Of a stretch of DNA of 64,000 nt, positions 17,164 to 26,309 are shown in pieces (position 1 is the first letter of the stretch; the number at the start of each line of letters is the position of its first letter). Source of the stretch: Bacteroidota bacterium (GTDB lineage Bacteria > Bacteroidota > Bacteroidia > Chitinophagales > Chitinophagaceae); the NCBI GenBank assembly GCA_013286305.1, contig JABDFW010000001.1, positions 78,760 through 142,759 on the forward strand. The letters are read 5' to 3'. The notes under the pieces were generated by a model. The model made no database searches, was not told the origin of the DNA, and saw nothing but the letters and a program-made list of their open reading frames with translations. Position numbers and translations under genes: made by a program.

Positions 17164-18669
17164 TTAGATAAAAGACTTTATCTCTTCAATTATTTTCCTG
17201 TCATTACTCAGGCGGGGTATTTTATGCTGGCCTCCCAGGCTTCCTTTCCTGCGCAGCCATTCGGTAAATATACCTTTTGGAATAGAATGGACTACAGGCA
17301 TGCGCAAAGCAATGTCCTTATGGCGTTTCGCCTCGTAATCGCTGTTCACTGATTTTAATGCGCAATCTAATTCGTACGCAAACTGTTGTATATTTTCGGG
17401 TGCTTCTTCAAATTCTACCAGCCATTCATGTGCGCCATTGCTGTTATCGCTAAAATAAACCGGCGCGGCTGTATAATCATTCACAATGGTATTTGTTTTT
17501 TCGCAGGCAATAGCAATGGCCTTATCGCTGTTATCCACTATTACTTCTTCGCCAAAGGCATTCATAAAATGCTTTATTCTGCCGCTTACTTTTACCCTGA
17601 ACGGGTATAACGTGGTAAATTGTATGGTGTCTCCCAAAAGATACCGCCATAACCCCCCGTTGGTTGAAATTACAGGGGCATAATTTTTACCCGTCTCCAC
17701 TTTATTCAGGCCAACCGTTTTTGGGTTAGGCTTACCGTATTCTTCCACAGGCATAAATTCATAAAAAATGCCATGTTGCAAATAAAGTAACATGCCGTCG
17801 GCATCAGGGCTATCCTGCGCCGCGAAAAAACCTTCACTGGCATTATATATTTCAAGGTAATGTATGGGGGCGCCAACCAGTTTTTTAAACTGTTCCCTGT
17901 AAGGCACAAACGAAACGCCGCCATGAATATACACTTCCAGGTTTGGCCAAACTTCTTTTAGCGTGTCTTTACCTGTTAATTCCAATATTCTTTTAATAAG
18001 AACCAGCGTCCAGGTAGGCACGCCGCTGATAGAAGTTACATTCTCCTCTATAGTTGACCGTGCCAGCCTTTCAATCTTATCTTCCCACTCGTCCAGTAAT
18101 GCTATAGAAAGCTCTGGTGTGCGTATCCACTGGCCCCAAAAAGGTGCGTTCTCCAACAAAATTGCACTAAGGTCGCCATAAAAAGCATCTTCATTTATTG
18201 CGCTTACCTGGTGGCTGCCGCCTATAACTAAGCCTTTGCCCGTAAGCAGGTCGCTGTCAGGGTTAAAGTTATAGTACATGGAAACTGCGTCTTTCGCGCC
18301 CTGGTAGTGGCAATCGTGAAGGCTTTCTTCGGTTACAGGTATAAATTTGCTTTTATCACTTGTTGTGCCGCTGCTTTTGGCAAACCAGTTAACAGGGGTG
18401 TTCCATAACAGGTATTGCTCGCCCTGCATAAGGCGTTCAATAGCGGGTTTCAGATCGTTATACTCATGAATGGGCACACGCTCTTTAAATGCGCGTATAT
18501 TAAAAAGTTCATGAAAACCGTATTTGCGGCCTATTTCAGTGTTTTGGGCGTGTGTAACAAGATCCTGCAATACTTCGCGCTGGGCTGCAATGGGGTCTTG
18601 AACCCACAGTTCAATCGGCCCAAGACGGAGGCGGGCTAATTTTGATATGGCAGGCGAGAGGATTTTCAT
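17164..18669 (-). CDS. GH3-family acyl-adenylating protein
   Basis: 501 residues, full length for bacterial members of the GH3 (auxin-responsive) family. The ATP-binding motif WFAKSSGTTSDKSKFIPVT lies near residue 95-115; other family segments are ISGVPTWTLVLIKRI, YNASEGFFAAQD (residues contacting adenylate) and GLWRYLLGDTIQFT. Plant GH3 enzymes adenylate carboxylic acids and join them to amino acids; bacterial homologues have mostly unknown substrates. Single gene. A near-consensus -7 sequence (TATATTGC) lies upstream. The short C-terminal domain with HKIPRLSNDRKIIEE is intact. Confidence 0.88.
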   Translation of the reverse strand: MKILSPAISKLARLRLGPIELWVQDPIAAQREVLQDLVTHAQNTEIGRKYGFHELFNIRAFKERVPIHEYNDLKPAIERLMQGEQYLLWNTPVNWFAKSSGTTSDKSKFIPVTEESLHDCHYQGAKDAVSMYYNFNPDSDLLTGKGLVIGGSHQVSAINEDAFYGDLSAILLENAPFWGQWIRTPELSIALLDEWEDKIERLARSTIEENVTSISGVPTWTLVLIKRILELTGKDTLKEVWPNLEVYIHGGVSFVPYREQFKKLVGAPIHYLEIYNASEGFFAAQDSPDADGMLLYLQHGIFYEFMPVEEYGKPNPKTVGLNKVETGKNYAPVISTNGGLWRYLLGDTIQFTTLYPFRVKVSGRIKHFMNAFGEEVIVDNSDKAIAIACEKTNTIVNDYTAAPVYFSDNSNGAHEWLVEFEEAPENIQQFAYELDCALKSVNSDYEAKRHKDIALRMPVVHSIPKGIFTEWLRRKGSLGGQHKIPRLSNDRKIIEEIKSFI

Positions 18670-18844
18670 GCTGTTCCGGGCAATATAAACAATGATTTTG
18701 AAAAATGGTAAGTTAGTTTAATTTTTATTACACGAAAATGACAAAAATCATACTCCCGTTTAAAACGCGGCTTCATCAATAAGGAAAAGTTTTATAAAGG
18801 TTACCTCTACGTTATAGGGATATGCTAAAATACCCCGGCGCCTG

Positions 18845-19936
18845 CTATTTAATATTAGCATTATGTAATTGTAAAAAACTGATCATATTGTTTAAAGCAG
18901 ACCTTGTGTCTGTTTCAGTTTTAAACATACCTTCTGCTTCTTCTATTATTTTAGGGTCTTTTTTTTGTTTTCCGTATTCTATAATGGATTCTCTTATTTC
19001 AACCAGGTACTTTTTATATTCATCTATCTGCAGGTCGGCTTCATCTAAAGAGCCGCTGCCATATACCACCCCGAACGACCTTTCATTTTCGTTCATCTCC
19101 AGTTCTTTATTTTCATATTCAATTACAGCCCTTTCTAAAACACTTATCAGCCTTTCAAAAGATATTTCTTCTTTATCCTTCATCCCCATCTCTATTATCC
19201 AGTCCTTCCTTTTCAATTCAAAATTGGTTCCCAGGTATAAGCGCCGTACCTGGTCGTCGTCGGCTAACTGCGCAGCCGTACCGTGTTTAAATATACTGCC
19301 GTCTATTAATAAATAAGCGCGGTCGCAGATGGAGAGCGTTTCATTTACATTATGGTCAGTAATTAAAATGCCAATATTTTTATATTTCAGCCTTGCCACA
19401 ACTGTTTGAATATCTTCAACGGCAATGGGGTCAACGCCGGCAAAAGGCTCGTCCAGCAAAATAAATTTTGGGTCAACTGAAAGGGCACGGGCAATTTCGG
19501 TTCTCCGCCTTTCGCCACCGCTCAGGCTGTCGCCGTTATTCTTTCTAACATGGTGCAGGTTAAATTCAGTTAGCAGCGATTCTACTTTTTCTTTTCGTTG
19601 CTGCCTCGTTAAATTGGTCATTTCCAAAACTGCCATAAGATTATCCTCCACACTAAGCTTACGAAAAACGCTTGCTTCCTGGGGCAGGTAGCCAATGCCC
19701 ATTTGAGCTCTTTTATACATGGGTAATTTTGTAATTTCCTCTGTATTCAAAAAAACTTCCCCCTCATCGGGTTTTATTAATCCTACTACCATATAAAAAG
19801 TAGTGGTTTTACCAGCTCCGTTGGGGCCAAGCAATCCAACAATTTCTCCCTGTTTTACCTGTATCGAAACATGGTTAACCACTTTACGGCTGCCATACAT
19901 TTTAACCAGGTTTGTAGTACTTATAGAAAGGCTCAA
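18845..19936 (-). CDS. lptB: LPS export ABC ATP-binding protein LptB with C-terminal extension
   Basis: LptB drives lipopolysaccharide transport with LptF/LptG. Walker [13 protein letters not shown]-loop YLPQEASVF, signature LSGGERRR, Walker [13 protein letters not shown] and switch His in ITDHNVNET are all intact. There is no ATG at the expected start; TTG at 19936 (or 19954) gives the best length. LptB is normally about 240 residues, but here some 115 extra residues follow the usual end (after [19 protein letters not shown]), rich in Glu/Lys and predicted to be helical. Its role is unknown. Genes for the other Lpt components are not nearby. Confidence 0.88.
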   Translation of the reverse strand: MSLSISTTNLVKMYGSRKVVNHVSIQVKQGEIVGLLGPNGAGKTTTFYMVVGLIKPDEGEVFLNTEEITKLPMYKRAQMGIGYLPQEASVFRKLSVEDNLMAVLEMTNLTRQQRKEKVESLLTEFNLHHVRKNNGDSLSGGERRRTEIARALSVDPKFILLDEPFAGVDPIAVEDIQTVVARLKYKNIGILITDHNVNETLSICDRAYLLIDGSIFKHGTAAQLADDDQVRRLYLGTNFELKRKDWIIEMGMKDKEEISFERLISVLERAVIEYENKELEMNENERSFGVVYGSGSLDEADLQIDEYKKYLVEIRESIIEYGKQKKDPKIIEEAEGMFKTETDTRSALNNMISFLQLHNANIK

Positions 19937-20024
19937 TGTTATGTGTTTGGGCAAAAATAGAGGAAGAAATACAATATATGGCTTTAAGCTTGTGTCTTAA
20001 CAGATGTTTTATTGGGAAAAGGTC

Positions 20025-20110
20025 ATTGGGTCATTAGTCATTAAGTAAGAAGTTGACAGATGATAGATGACCGTTGACAGAAATAAATCATTGGGTCATC
20101 AATCAATAAA
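20025..20110. repeat. Low-complexity GTCATT / TTGACAG repeats
   Basis: Repeated GGTCATT words and a GTTGACAG ... GACCGTTGACAG segment (about 20051-20080). The reverse complement of the latter occurs in the direct repeats at 46172-46192 and 47245-47262. No gene. Confidence 0.45.
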
Positions 20111-20181
20111 CTCTCCTGTAAATTGCTCATTGCCTTTATTTATTAGCCTTGCTTATGTATATTGCAGGCATTTATTAAAAG

Positions 20182-21135
20182 ATGAAAGTAACCGATCATA
20201 TTAGCGAAGCGGGTAAAACACTTGTTTCATTCGAAATACTCCCCCCTTTAAAAGGCCGGGATATTACTTCTATTTACAATCATTTGAACCCGTTGATGGA
20301 ATTTAAACCTTCGTGGATAAATGTAACCTACCACCGGAGTGAAACTGCTTTTAAAAAGAAAAAAGATGGCAGCTTTGAAAAAGTAGAAGTTCGCAAACGC
20401 CCCGGTACTGTTGGCATTTGCGCTGCCATAATGAACCATTACAAGGTTGATGCCGTGCCGCACATTATTTGCGGAGGCTTTAGTGTGCGCGAGACCGAAG
20501 ATGCATTGATAGACCTGAATTTTTTGGGGATTGATAATGTATTGGTATTACGCGGTGATGCCGGAAAAAACGAGGCTTCATTTGAACCTGAGGTGGATGG
20601 AAACCAGTACGCGATTGACCTGTTAAAACAAGTAGTAAACCTTAACAACGGTATTTATATTGATGAAGACATACGCGATGGCGGCAAAACAAAATTTTGT
20701 ATTGGTGTTGCCGGTTATCCTGAAAAGCATTTTGAGGCGCCTAACCTGGAAATAGATATGAAGAGGCTGAAAGAAAAAGTAGCTGCAGGCGCTGAGTATA
20801 TTATGACCCAAATGTTTTTTGACAATCAAAAATTTTTCAATTATGTGCAGTTGTGCAGGGATAATGGTATTAATGTACCCATTATACCCGGCCTGAAGCC
20901 TATTACCAGTAAAAAACAATTGTCAGTATTACCAAGGATATTTCATGTAGATATACCTACAGACCTCTCAAACGAAATTATGAAATGCAGGACCGATGAG
21001 GACTGCGAAAAAGTGGGCGCCGAATGGCTGGTACAGCAAAGCAAAGAGCTGCAAAAATTTGGCATACCCGTATTGCATTATTACACGCTTGGCAAGCCCA
21101 AAGTAATATGGAATGTGGTTAAAGAGATCGTGTGA
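20182..21135 (+). CDS. metF: Methylenetetrahydrofolate reductase
   Basis: 317 residues. Start VSFEILPPLKGRDI is the Bacteroidota form of the MTHFR N-terminus; other family segments are HIICGGFSVRETEDALIDL, VLVLRGDAG, IGVAGYPEKHFEAPN with the catalytic region, MTQMFFDNQKFFNYV and PIIPGLKPI. FAD-dependent reduction of 5,10-methylene-THF to 5-methyl-THF supplies methyl groups for methionine. Length is normal. The gene is isolated from other methionine genes and is followed by tandem repeats. Confidence 0.95.
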   Translation: MKVTDHISEAGKTLVSFEILPPLKGRDITSIYNHLNPLMEFKPSWINVTYHRSETAFKKKKDGSFEKVEVRKRPGTVGICAAIMNHYKVDAVPHIICGGFSVRETEDALIDLNFLGIDNVLVLRGDAGKNEASFEPEVDGNQYAIDLLKQVVNLNNGIYIDEDIRDGGKTKFCIGVAGYPEKHFEAPNLEIDMKRLKEKVAAGAEYIMTQMFFDNQKFFNYVQLCRDNGINVPIIPGLKPITSKKQLSVLPRIFHVDIPTDLSNEIMKCRTDEDCEKVGAEWLVQQSKELQKFGIPVLHYYTLGKPKVIWNVVKEIV

Positions 21136-21140
21136 TTGCA

Positions 21141-21360
21141 GATTTTTAAGTACGATTTACGAAGTTAGAAGTACGATGCACTTTTTTAAGTACGATTTAC
21201 GAAGTTAGAAGCACGATGCACTTTTTTAAGTACGATTTACGAAGTTAGAAGTACGATGTGTACTTCCGGCCTCATACATTGTATTTCGTACTTCCAACCT
21301 CACACCTCGTATTTCGTACTTCTAACTTCGTACCTCGTACTTCTAACCTCGTACTTCGTT
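21141..21360. repeat. Tandem and inverted GTACGAAGTTAGAAGTACGA-type repeats
   Basis: Three direct copies with a 40-base period (starting 21141, 21181, 21221) of a unit containing AAGTACGATTTACGAAGTTA. From about 21259 to 21360 follow copies in the opposite sense (words such as ACTTCTAACTTCGTAC and CTCGTACTTC), so the region can fold into a long stem. It separates convergent metF and the EEP gene. Related fragments occur inside cysS (33289-33312) and at 54855-54887. Confidence 0.85.
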
Positions 21361-21361
21361 T

Positions 21362-22468
21362 TTACTTCCAGCTAACATCTGCAACTACCGGAAAATGGTC
21401 TGATAAATACAATTGGGGAACGGTGCATTGCAATACTTTAAGTTTTTTATCGGGTAAACAAACGTCAATTCTAAGGGTATATAAAAGTTTATAAAAAGTA
21501 ACGCCTATACCTGAGCCCTTTTCAAGAAAAGCATCCTGCAGGTTGGTTTTTAGCGTATTGTATGTATAAGATGCCGGGGTGGAATTTATATCGCCGCAAT
21601 AAATTACCGGGTAAGGGCTTTTAGCAATTACATTACGTATAATAGCAACTTCTTTTTCATGTACTATTTCTGTTTCGCGTATTTTATATTCTACATTGTG
21701 TTTTCGTTTATAAGTCATTTCGTAAATGTTGCCAGGTTCGTTTGTGGTATCTGCGTAAAGGCTATACGACCTTAAATGTGCGGTAAATATCCTTATAGGT
21801 TGATTGTTTAAACGTATATCGCCATATAGCAGATTTTCATTCAGTTCGGTGTTTGAAATATTTATTCTCCCGCTGTCTGTTAACGGAATGCGTGAAAAAA
21901 TGGCTGACCCGGTTGTTACCACCGCCCTTTTATAGTGCACAACAGAATCATTTGAAATAAATGAATATATATATCCCAGCGAATCCAGTTCTCTTTTTAC
22001 AGAAATAAAAAAGCTGGCATTTTCAATATCTTTAAATTCCTGCAGGCATAATATATCCGGGCTATATAAATGCAGGGCATTAAGCATTTTTACTCTTGGT
22101 TCCGCCTGCGCCAAATTTTGCGGGAAGGAGTTTATAAAATCTTCGCAGTTCCACGTCATTACTCTTAATGCATTGCTGCTTTTAGGCATATTCCACTTTG
22201 ACACATTGAATGCCACTGAATTACCAATATTTTTTAAACCGGCCAATATAATAACCAGTGCGAGCACCATTGCCACTTTTTTTTGTATAAAAAAAACTGT
22301 AATGCAGCAAAACGAGGTTACAATAAACAGGTATGGGAACAGGATAGCAAAAAGGCTTGTAAAAGAAAATTTTTCGGGCGGAATATAGGGCGTAAAACAA
22401 GATAACAGGTAAACCAGGATAATAACGCAGCAGATAATTATCCAAACACCCTTCAGTATTTTTTTCAT
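21362..22468 (-). CDS. Membrane-anchored EEP-family hydrolase (paralogue 1)
   Basis: 368 residues. Residues 1-85 hold three hydrophobic segments (for example VWIIICCVIILVYLLSCF); the rest is an endonuclease/exonuclease/phosphatase domain: RVMTWNCEDF, ILCLQEFKDI (catalytic Glu), TAHLRSYS, VIYCGDINSTPASYTY (Asp/Asn) and LSDHFPVVADV (Asp-His). The catalytic domain should face the periplasm or be tethered to the membrane. Same layout as the gene at 30987-32090. Substrate unknown: nucleic acid, phospholipid or inositol phosphate. It is 5 bp from the rhomboid gene upstream, so co-transcription is likely. Confidence 0.85.
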   Translation of the reverse strand: MKKILKGVWIIICCVIILVYLLSCFTPYIPPEKFSFTSLFAILFPYLFIVTSFCCITVFFIQKKVAMVLALVIILAGLKNIGNSVAFNVSKWNMPKSSNALRVMTWNCEDFINSFPQNLAQAEPRVKMLNALHLYSPDILCLQEFKDIENASFFISVKRELDSLGYIYSFISNDSVVHYKRAVVTTGSAIFSRIPLTDSGRINISNTELNENLLYGDIRLNNQPIRIFTAHLRSYSLYADTTNEPGNIYEMTYKRKHNVEYKIRETEIVHEKEVAIIRNVIAKSPYPVIYCGDINSTPASYTYNTLKTNLQDAFLEKGSGIGVTFYKLLYTLRIDVCLPDKKLKVLQCTVPQLYLSDHFPVVADVSWK

Positions 22469-22473
22469 ATTTT

Positions 22474-23409
22474 TTAAAGGTCTTGTTCGCTTGCTTTCTT
22501 CAAGAATTCTTTTTCTTCGTCAGTTAAAAGATGATACCCTTTCTGGTTTATTTTATCTAATACTTCATCAATTTTTTGTTGGGTAATAACCGCTTTTTTC
22601 ACAAAAGGCTTTTTAACGGCTTTGTAAAATAATTTTTGCTTTTCACCGTCTTCAGCATATTTTTTCTCCGGGTTGAAAAGATTGTCCACCCAGTTCGTAA
22701 AGCTTATCATCCAGCCACTCCAGTCATGCCCCCTGCGCAATTGGTGAATAAAAATAAAACCAATAAGGCCACCGCCCAAATGGCCAACGGCGTATGCGCC
22801 ATTTGTACTAGCAATAGTAGCATAATCCACAATAACAAATACAAGGGTAAGCACCCAAAGCGGTATGCCGCCATTAAGCATCGGGAATATCCTGTACCCC
22901 GGCGATACGGTTGTTGTTGCCACTGCAACAGCCATAATAGAAGCGCCGCCGCCAATAAAAGGCTGCATTGTTGTAATCTCCGCTCTTAGGCCCGGGAATA
23001 CATGCACAGCAAGTAAAAAGAAAAGGCCGCCTGCAACACCGCCATATAAATAAATAGGTATAAGCTTGTTATTGCCTGCAAGATCCTGCAAAATATAACC
23101 AAAACCCCACAACCACAAAGCTGTGCCTATTAAAGGAAAAACGCCATCGTGCGTGAACATATAGGTTATAAGCGTCCACGGCCTGGAACCTAATTTGTCA
23201 AAACTGGATGGTAACGTAAGCCAGTCAAGTATATGGGTTTGAAAAAGCAGCTCGGGGTTAGCGGCTTTATCGTAAGAAAGTAAATAAATGACCTTAATAA
23301 AATAGATACCTGCAAATACTACTGCATTTATGATGATAAGCCATGTTAGTGCATTATTATTTTGACCCAGCAGGATGTTGTTTTTCCGGTTTTGTTGCAT
23401 TACAGACAT
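22474..23409 (-). CDS. Divergent rhomboid-family membrane protein
   Basis: 311 residues from the ATG at 23409 (an ATG at 23400 is equally good; the open frame to 23454 begins with TTG). Six membrane segments. The Ser-His dyad is present (Ser in GGGASIMAV, His in AVGHLGGGLIGF), but the Gly after Ser is Ile (GASI, not GASG) and the usual HxxxN oxyanion segment is replaced by HDGVFPLIGT. It may be a weak protease or a pseudoprotease. A C-terminal soluble domain ending KGYHLLTDEEKEFLKKASEQ is common in Bacteroidota rhomboids. Lies 18 bp downstream of a canonical rhomboid. Confidence 0.85.
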   Translation of the reverse strand: MSVMQQNRKNNILLGQNNNALTWLIIINAVVFAGIYFIKVIYLLSYDKAANPELLFQTHILDWLTLPSSFDKLGSRPWTLITYMFTHDGVFPLIGTALWLWGFGYILQDLAGNNKLIPIYLYGGVAGGLFFLLAVHVFPGLRAEITTMQPFIGGGASIMAVAVATTTVSPGYRIFPMLNGGIPLWVLTLVFVIVDYATIASTNGAYAVGHLGGGLIGFIFIHQLRRGHDWSGWMISFTNWVDNLFNPEKKYAEDGEKQKLFYKAVKKPFVKKAVITQQKIDEVLDKINQKGYHLLTDEEKEFLKKASEQDL

Positions 23410-23472
23410 AACTGATAACTTGATGTTTTTCTTAACAAAGCAAAATTGCTGCAAAAAAAGTTTTACAATTTG

Positions 23473-24225
23473 TTAATAAACTCTTCGCCTGTTATTCTTA
23501 TTCCAAAAATATGCCAATAAAAATCCAATCAAGGCGCCGCCTAAATGCGCCAGGTGAGCTATATTGTCTCCTGGTGAACTTTTAATTTGTAAAAATAATT
23601 CGACGCCTATGTAACCTAATACCACCCATTTTGCTTTGACAGGAATAGAAAAATAAAGGTAGATATAGTCGTTTGGAAATAAATAACCAAACGCCGCGAG
23701 GCATCCAAAAACTGCACCTGACGCTCCAAGAGTACCGGTATTTAAATTGTAGGCTAAAGCGGTTCTGGCTCCATCTAAAGTAAAAGGAAGTTCTGGATAA
23801 TGATTGTATTTATCCATAAAAGCCCGCAAAGCACTTTCCGATGTTATAGTGTCAAATTGCGACAACATTGCCTGGGTTTGAATATAGACAACCAACATGT
23901 TGCATAATGCTGCACCCAAACCACACGCGATATAAAAAGTAAGAAAGCGCTTGGGCCCCCAAAGGTTTTCAAGCGTGGAACCAAACATCCATAAGGCAAG
24001 CATATTAAAAATAATATGAGGCCAGTTAGCATGAAGGAACATGTAAGTAAAAAACTGCCAGATTCTAAAATAGGGGCTTTGCCAGGTGTGTAAAGCAAAC
24101 CTGGTTTCAAAATTAAAACTATCGCCAACGGCCAGCTGCGCCAAAAAAACCAGCACATTAATAATAATAAGGTTCTTGATAACTGTCGGTAATATCTGAA
24201 ACCGTCCGGGCCTGAATTCTGTCAT
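23473..24225 (-). CDS. Rhomboid intramembrane serine protease
   Basis: 250 residues, six membrane segments. All rhomboid signatures are intact: HANWPHIIFNM with the oxyanion His/Asn, GASGAVFG with the catalytic Ser, and HLAHLGGALIGF with the catalytic His. It cleaves membrane proteins within the bilayer; substrates are unknown. It heads a four-gene minus-strand series: rlmD (25 bp upstream), this gene, the divergent rhomboid, EEP protein. Confidence 0.92.
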   Translation of the reverse strand: MTEFRPGRFQILPTVIKNLIIINVLVFLAQLAVGDSFNFETRFALHTWQSPYFRIWQFFTYMFLHANWPHIIFNMLALWMFGSTLENLWGPKRFLTFYIACGLGAALCNMLVVYIQTQAMLSQFDTITSESALRAFMDKYNHYPELPFTLDGARTALAYNLNTGTLGASGAVFGCLAAFGYLFPNDYIYLYFSIPVKAKWVVLGYIGVELFLQIKSSPGDNIAHLAHLGGALIGFLLAYFWNKNNRRRVY

Positions 24226-24250
24226 CTTAGATAATTAAACTTTTAAATAA

Positions 24251-25678
24251 TCAATCTTTTAGTTTTAGCTGCACCACATTTTCAATATGGTGCGTATGCG
24301 GAAACATGTCAACCGGCTGAATTTTTTCTACTGAATATTTTTCTCCCAGTAAAGATAAGTCCCTCGCCTGCGTTGCAGGGTTACAGCTTACATAAACTAT
24401 TACAGGTGAGGCCATTTCTATTAATTTTACAACAAGCTTTTCATGCATGCCGGCACGGGGAGGGTCTGTTATTATTACATCCGGTTTCCCGTTTTGAGTA
24501 AAAAAATCATCATTGCAAACATTTATTACATCGCCGGCAAAAAAACCGGCATGCTGTATATTATTTAAGGCTGCATTTTCTTTTGCATCAGCAATAGCTT
24601 CTTCAACCATTTCAACGCCGACTATCTTTTTTGCGTTCCGGCTGGCAAAAATACCAATACTGCCGGTGCCGCAATAAAGGTCGTATAGTGTTTGGGCGCC
24701 GGTAAGCTCCGCATAATCTCTTGCAACCTGGTATAATTTTTCTGCCTGCAGGCTGTTGGTTTGAAAAAAAGATTTTGGGCTTATCTTAAACTCAAAGTCT
24801 TCCAGCTTCTCCAAAATATACCCTTTTCCGTAATATATATGTGGTTCCAGCTCAAAAAGGCTATCGTTCCACTTGGTATTAATGGTATAAAGAAGAGTAG
24901 TTATAAGGGGAAATTGCTGCATCATTGTATCCAGCAGTTCTTTCCGGTATTTTTCATCTTCATATCCCAAAACAATATTAACCATCAGTTCGCCGGTAGT
25001 TGTCATCCTTATCATCACATTCCTTAGCCAGCCGGTATGCGAACGGGCATCGTAAAATTGCAAATTATTTTTTATGGCGAACCCGGAAATTGCTTTTCTT
25101 ATTTGATTGGTAGGTTCCTTTTGTAAATGGCAAATATCTATTTCAACTACCTTATCAAATACGCCTTTTGCATGAAAGCCGGCAAAACCCTGCTGCGGCA
25201 TTGGCGTGTTAGGCGGGTTTTGCCGGCTTTCCCTGAATTCTTCTGCAGGAATAAATTTTTTATTGCTGAAGGTGTATTCCATTTTATTGCGGTACCCGGT
25301 GGTAACCCCGCAACCAATAATAGGCGATATGTGGGGCAGCGGTACTTTGCCAATGCGCTGCAGATTATCAGCAACCTGCTTTTGCTTGTACAAAAGCTGC
25401 TTTTCATAAGGCAGCATTTGCCATTGGCAGCCGCCGCATACTCCAAAATGTTTGCAAAAGGGCTGAACCCTGTCTTTTGAGTAGGAATGAAAATGCAGGG
25501 CCACCCCCTCCGCCCAGTCTTTTTTGTTTTTGTGCAGTTGCACATCCACCACGTCGCCGGGCACGGCGTTTTCAATAAATATTACTTTACCATCTGCTCT
25601 TGCTAACGATTTTCCTTCCGCGGCATAATCCTCCACAATAATTTTTTCCAGTATTACGGGCTTTTTCCTGTTTTTCAC
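24251..25678 (-). CDS. rlmD: 23S rRNA (uracil-5-)-methyltransferase RlmD/RumA type
   Basis: 475 residues from a GTG start. N-terminal TRAM domain (about 1-70, VEDYAAEGKSLARADGKVIF), four-Cys iron-sulfur site (CKHFGVCGGCQWQ plus a later Cys), SAM-binding LYDLYCGTGSIGIFAS, DPPRAG and the nucleophilic Cys in VSCNPATQARD. The family makes m5U in 23S rRNA (U1939 or U747) or tRNA; which one cannot be fixed by eye. Next gene on the same strand is a rhomboid 25 bp away. Confidence 0.9.
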   Translation of the reverse strand: MKNRKKPVILEKIIVEDYAAEGKSLARADGKVIFIENAVPGDVVDVQLHKNKKDWAEGVALHFHSYSKDRVQPFCKHFGVCGGCQWQMLPYEKQLLYKQKQVADNLQRIGKVPLPHISPIIGCGVTTGYRNKMEYTFSNKKFIPAEEFRESRQNPPNTPMPQQGFAGFHAKGVFDKVVEIDICHLQKEPTNQIRKAISGFAIKNNLQFYDARSHTGWLRNVMIRMTTTGELMVNIVLGYEDEKYRKELLDTMMQQFPLITTLLYTINTKWNDSLFELEPHIYYGKGYILEKLEDFEFKISPKSFFQTNSLQAEKLYQVARDYAELTGAQTLYDLYCGTGSIGIFASRNAKKIVGVEMVEEAIADAKENAALNNIQHAGFFAGDVINVCNDDFFTQNGKPDVIITDPPRAGMHEKLVVKLIEMASPVIVYVSCNPATQARDLSLLGEKYSVEKIQPVDMFPHTHHIENVVQLKLKD

Positions 25679-26309
25679 GGTGCAAAGGTAAACGGGTTGG
25701 CTTCATTTCACAACCATTGCACAGTTTTAAAATTTGTGGTGTATCAGGAAAGGGATTTGGAGAATTGAAGCGAAAAGGGAGAAACACCAATTAAAACTCA
25801 AAACTAAGGTCCAGCAAAACAGATCTAAATTTTCCTTCGTCTTCATAAACTGTTTCAATCGCGTCCATCACCTATTCTTTTAATAAAGGTACAAATGCTT
25901 ACATTATTTTTCTAAACCCTAACCTGGGCGCTCAGGGCAAATGCATTATAAATTTTAGAAAAATTAAAAATTATGTTACATGTCCCGTTAGGGACATTTT
26001 GTGGGTAGTCTGAATAAAGTAAGCACAAGGCGTTCCGATAGGAACGCTTGGTGCTTATTTCATAATTGTTCTACCTACAAAATGTACCTACCGGCACATA
26101 AAAGCCCCGAACAGCCTGCTAATATTTATAATGCGTTTGCCCTGTCTTCTCCCCGAAAACTCTATAAATAATGTCTAAAAAAGCGGTGAGAAGCTTTAAA
26201 CTAAGCGCCCGGTCAATTAATTCTCCTTTAAAACAGGCTTCTTTTTGCAGATGATTAACAACCGTAATACCCAATTGAGTTAAATTTACGGCTTAATCAA
26301 TGTAAACTA
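25679..26309. other. Long intergenic region between divergent genes
   Basis: 631 bp. Holds the palindromic element 25981-26085, a 25-codon frame on the minus strand (25791-25868, starts MDAIETVYEDEG, no recognisable family) and the promoters of rlmD (left) and the thioredoxin operon (right). No exact -7 box was seen before the plus-strand operon. Confidence 0.5.
25981..26085. repeat. Nested palindromic repeat element
   Basis: Outer arms ACATTTTGTGGGTAG (25994-26008) and CTACCTACAAAATGT (26071-26085) pair with one G-T. An inner stem joins 26021-26036 with 26041-26056 (GCGTTCC/GGAACGC and AAGCAC/GTGCTT) around a GATA loop. A flanking palindrome TGTCCC-GTTA-GGGACA lies at 25981-25996. Same architecture as 16929-17037. 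Confidence 0.7.

Noticed and set aside
25206..25480. Plus-strand frames inside rlmD
   Set aside because: Antisense shadows of a complete methyltransferase with all motifs.
25791..25868. 25-codon minus-strand frame after rlmD promoter region
   Set aside because: Too short to judge, no ribosome-binding or promoter evidence, no recognisable family.
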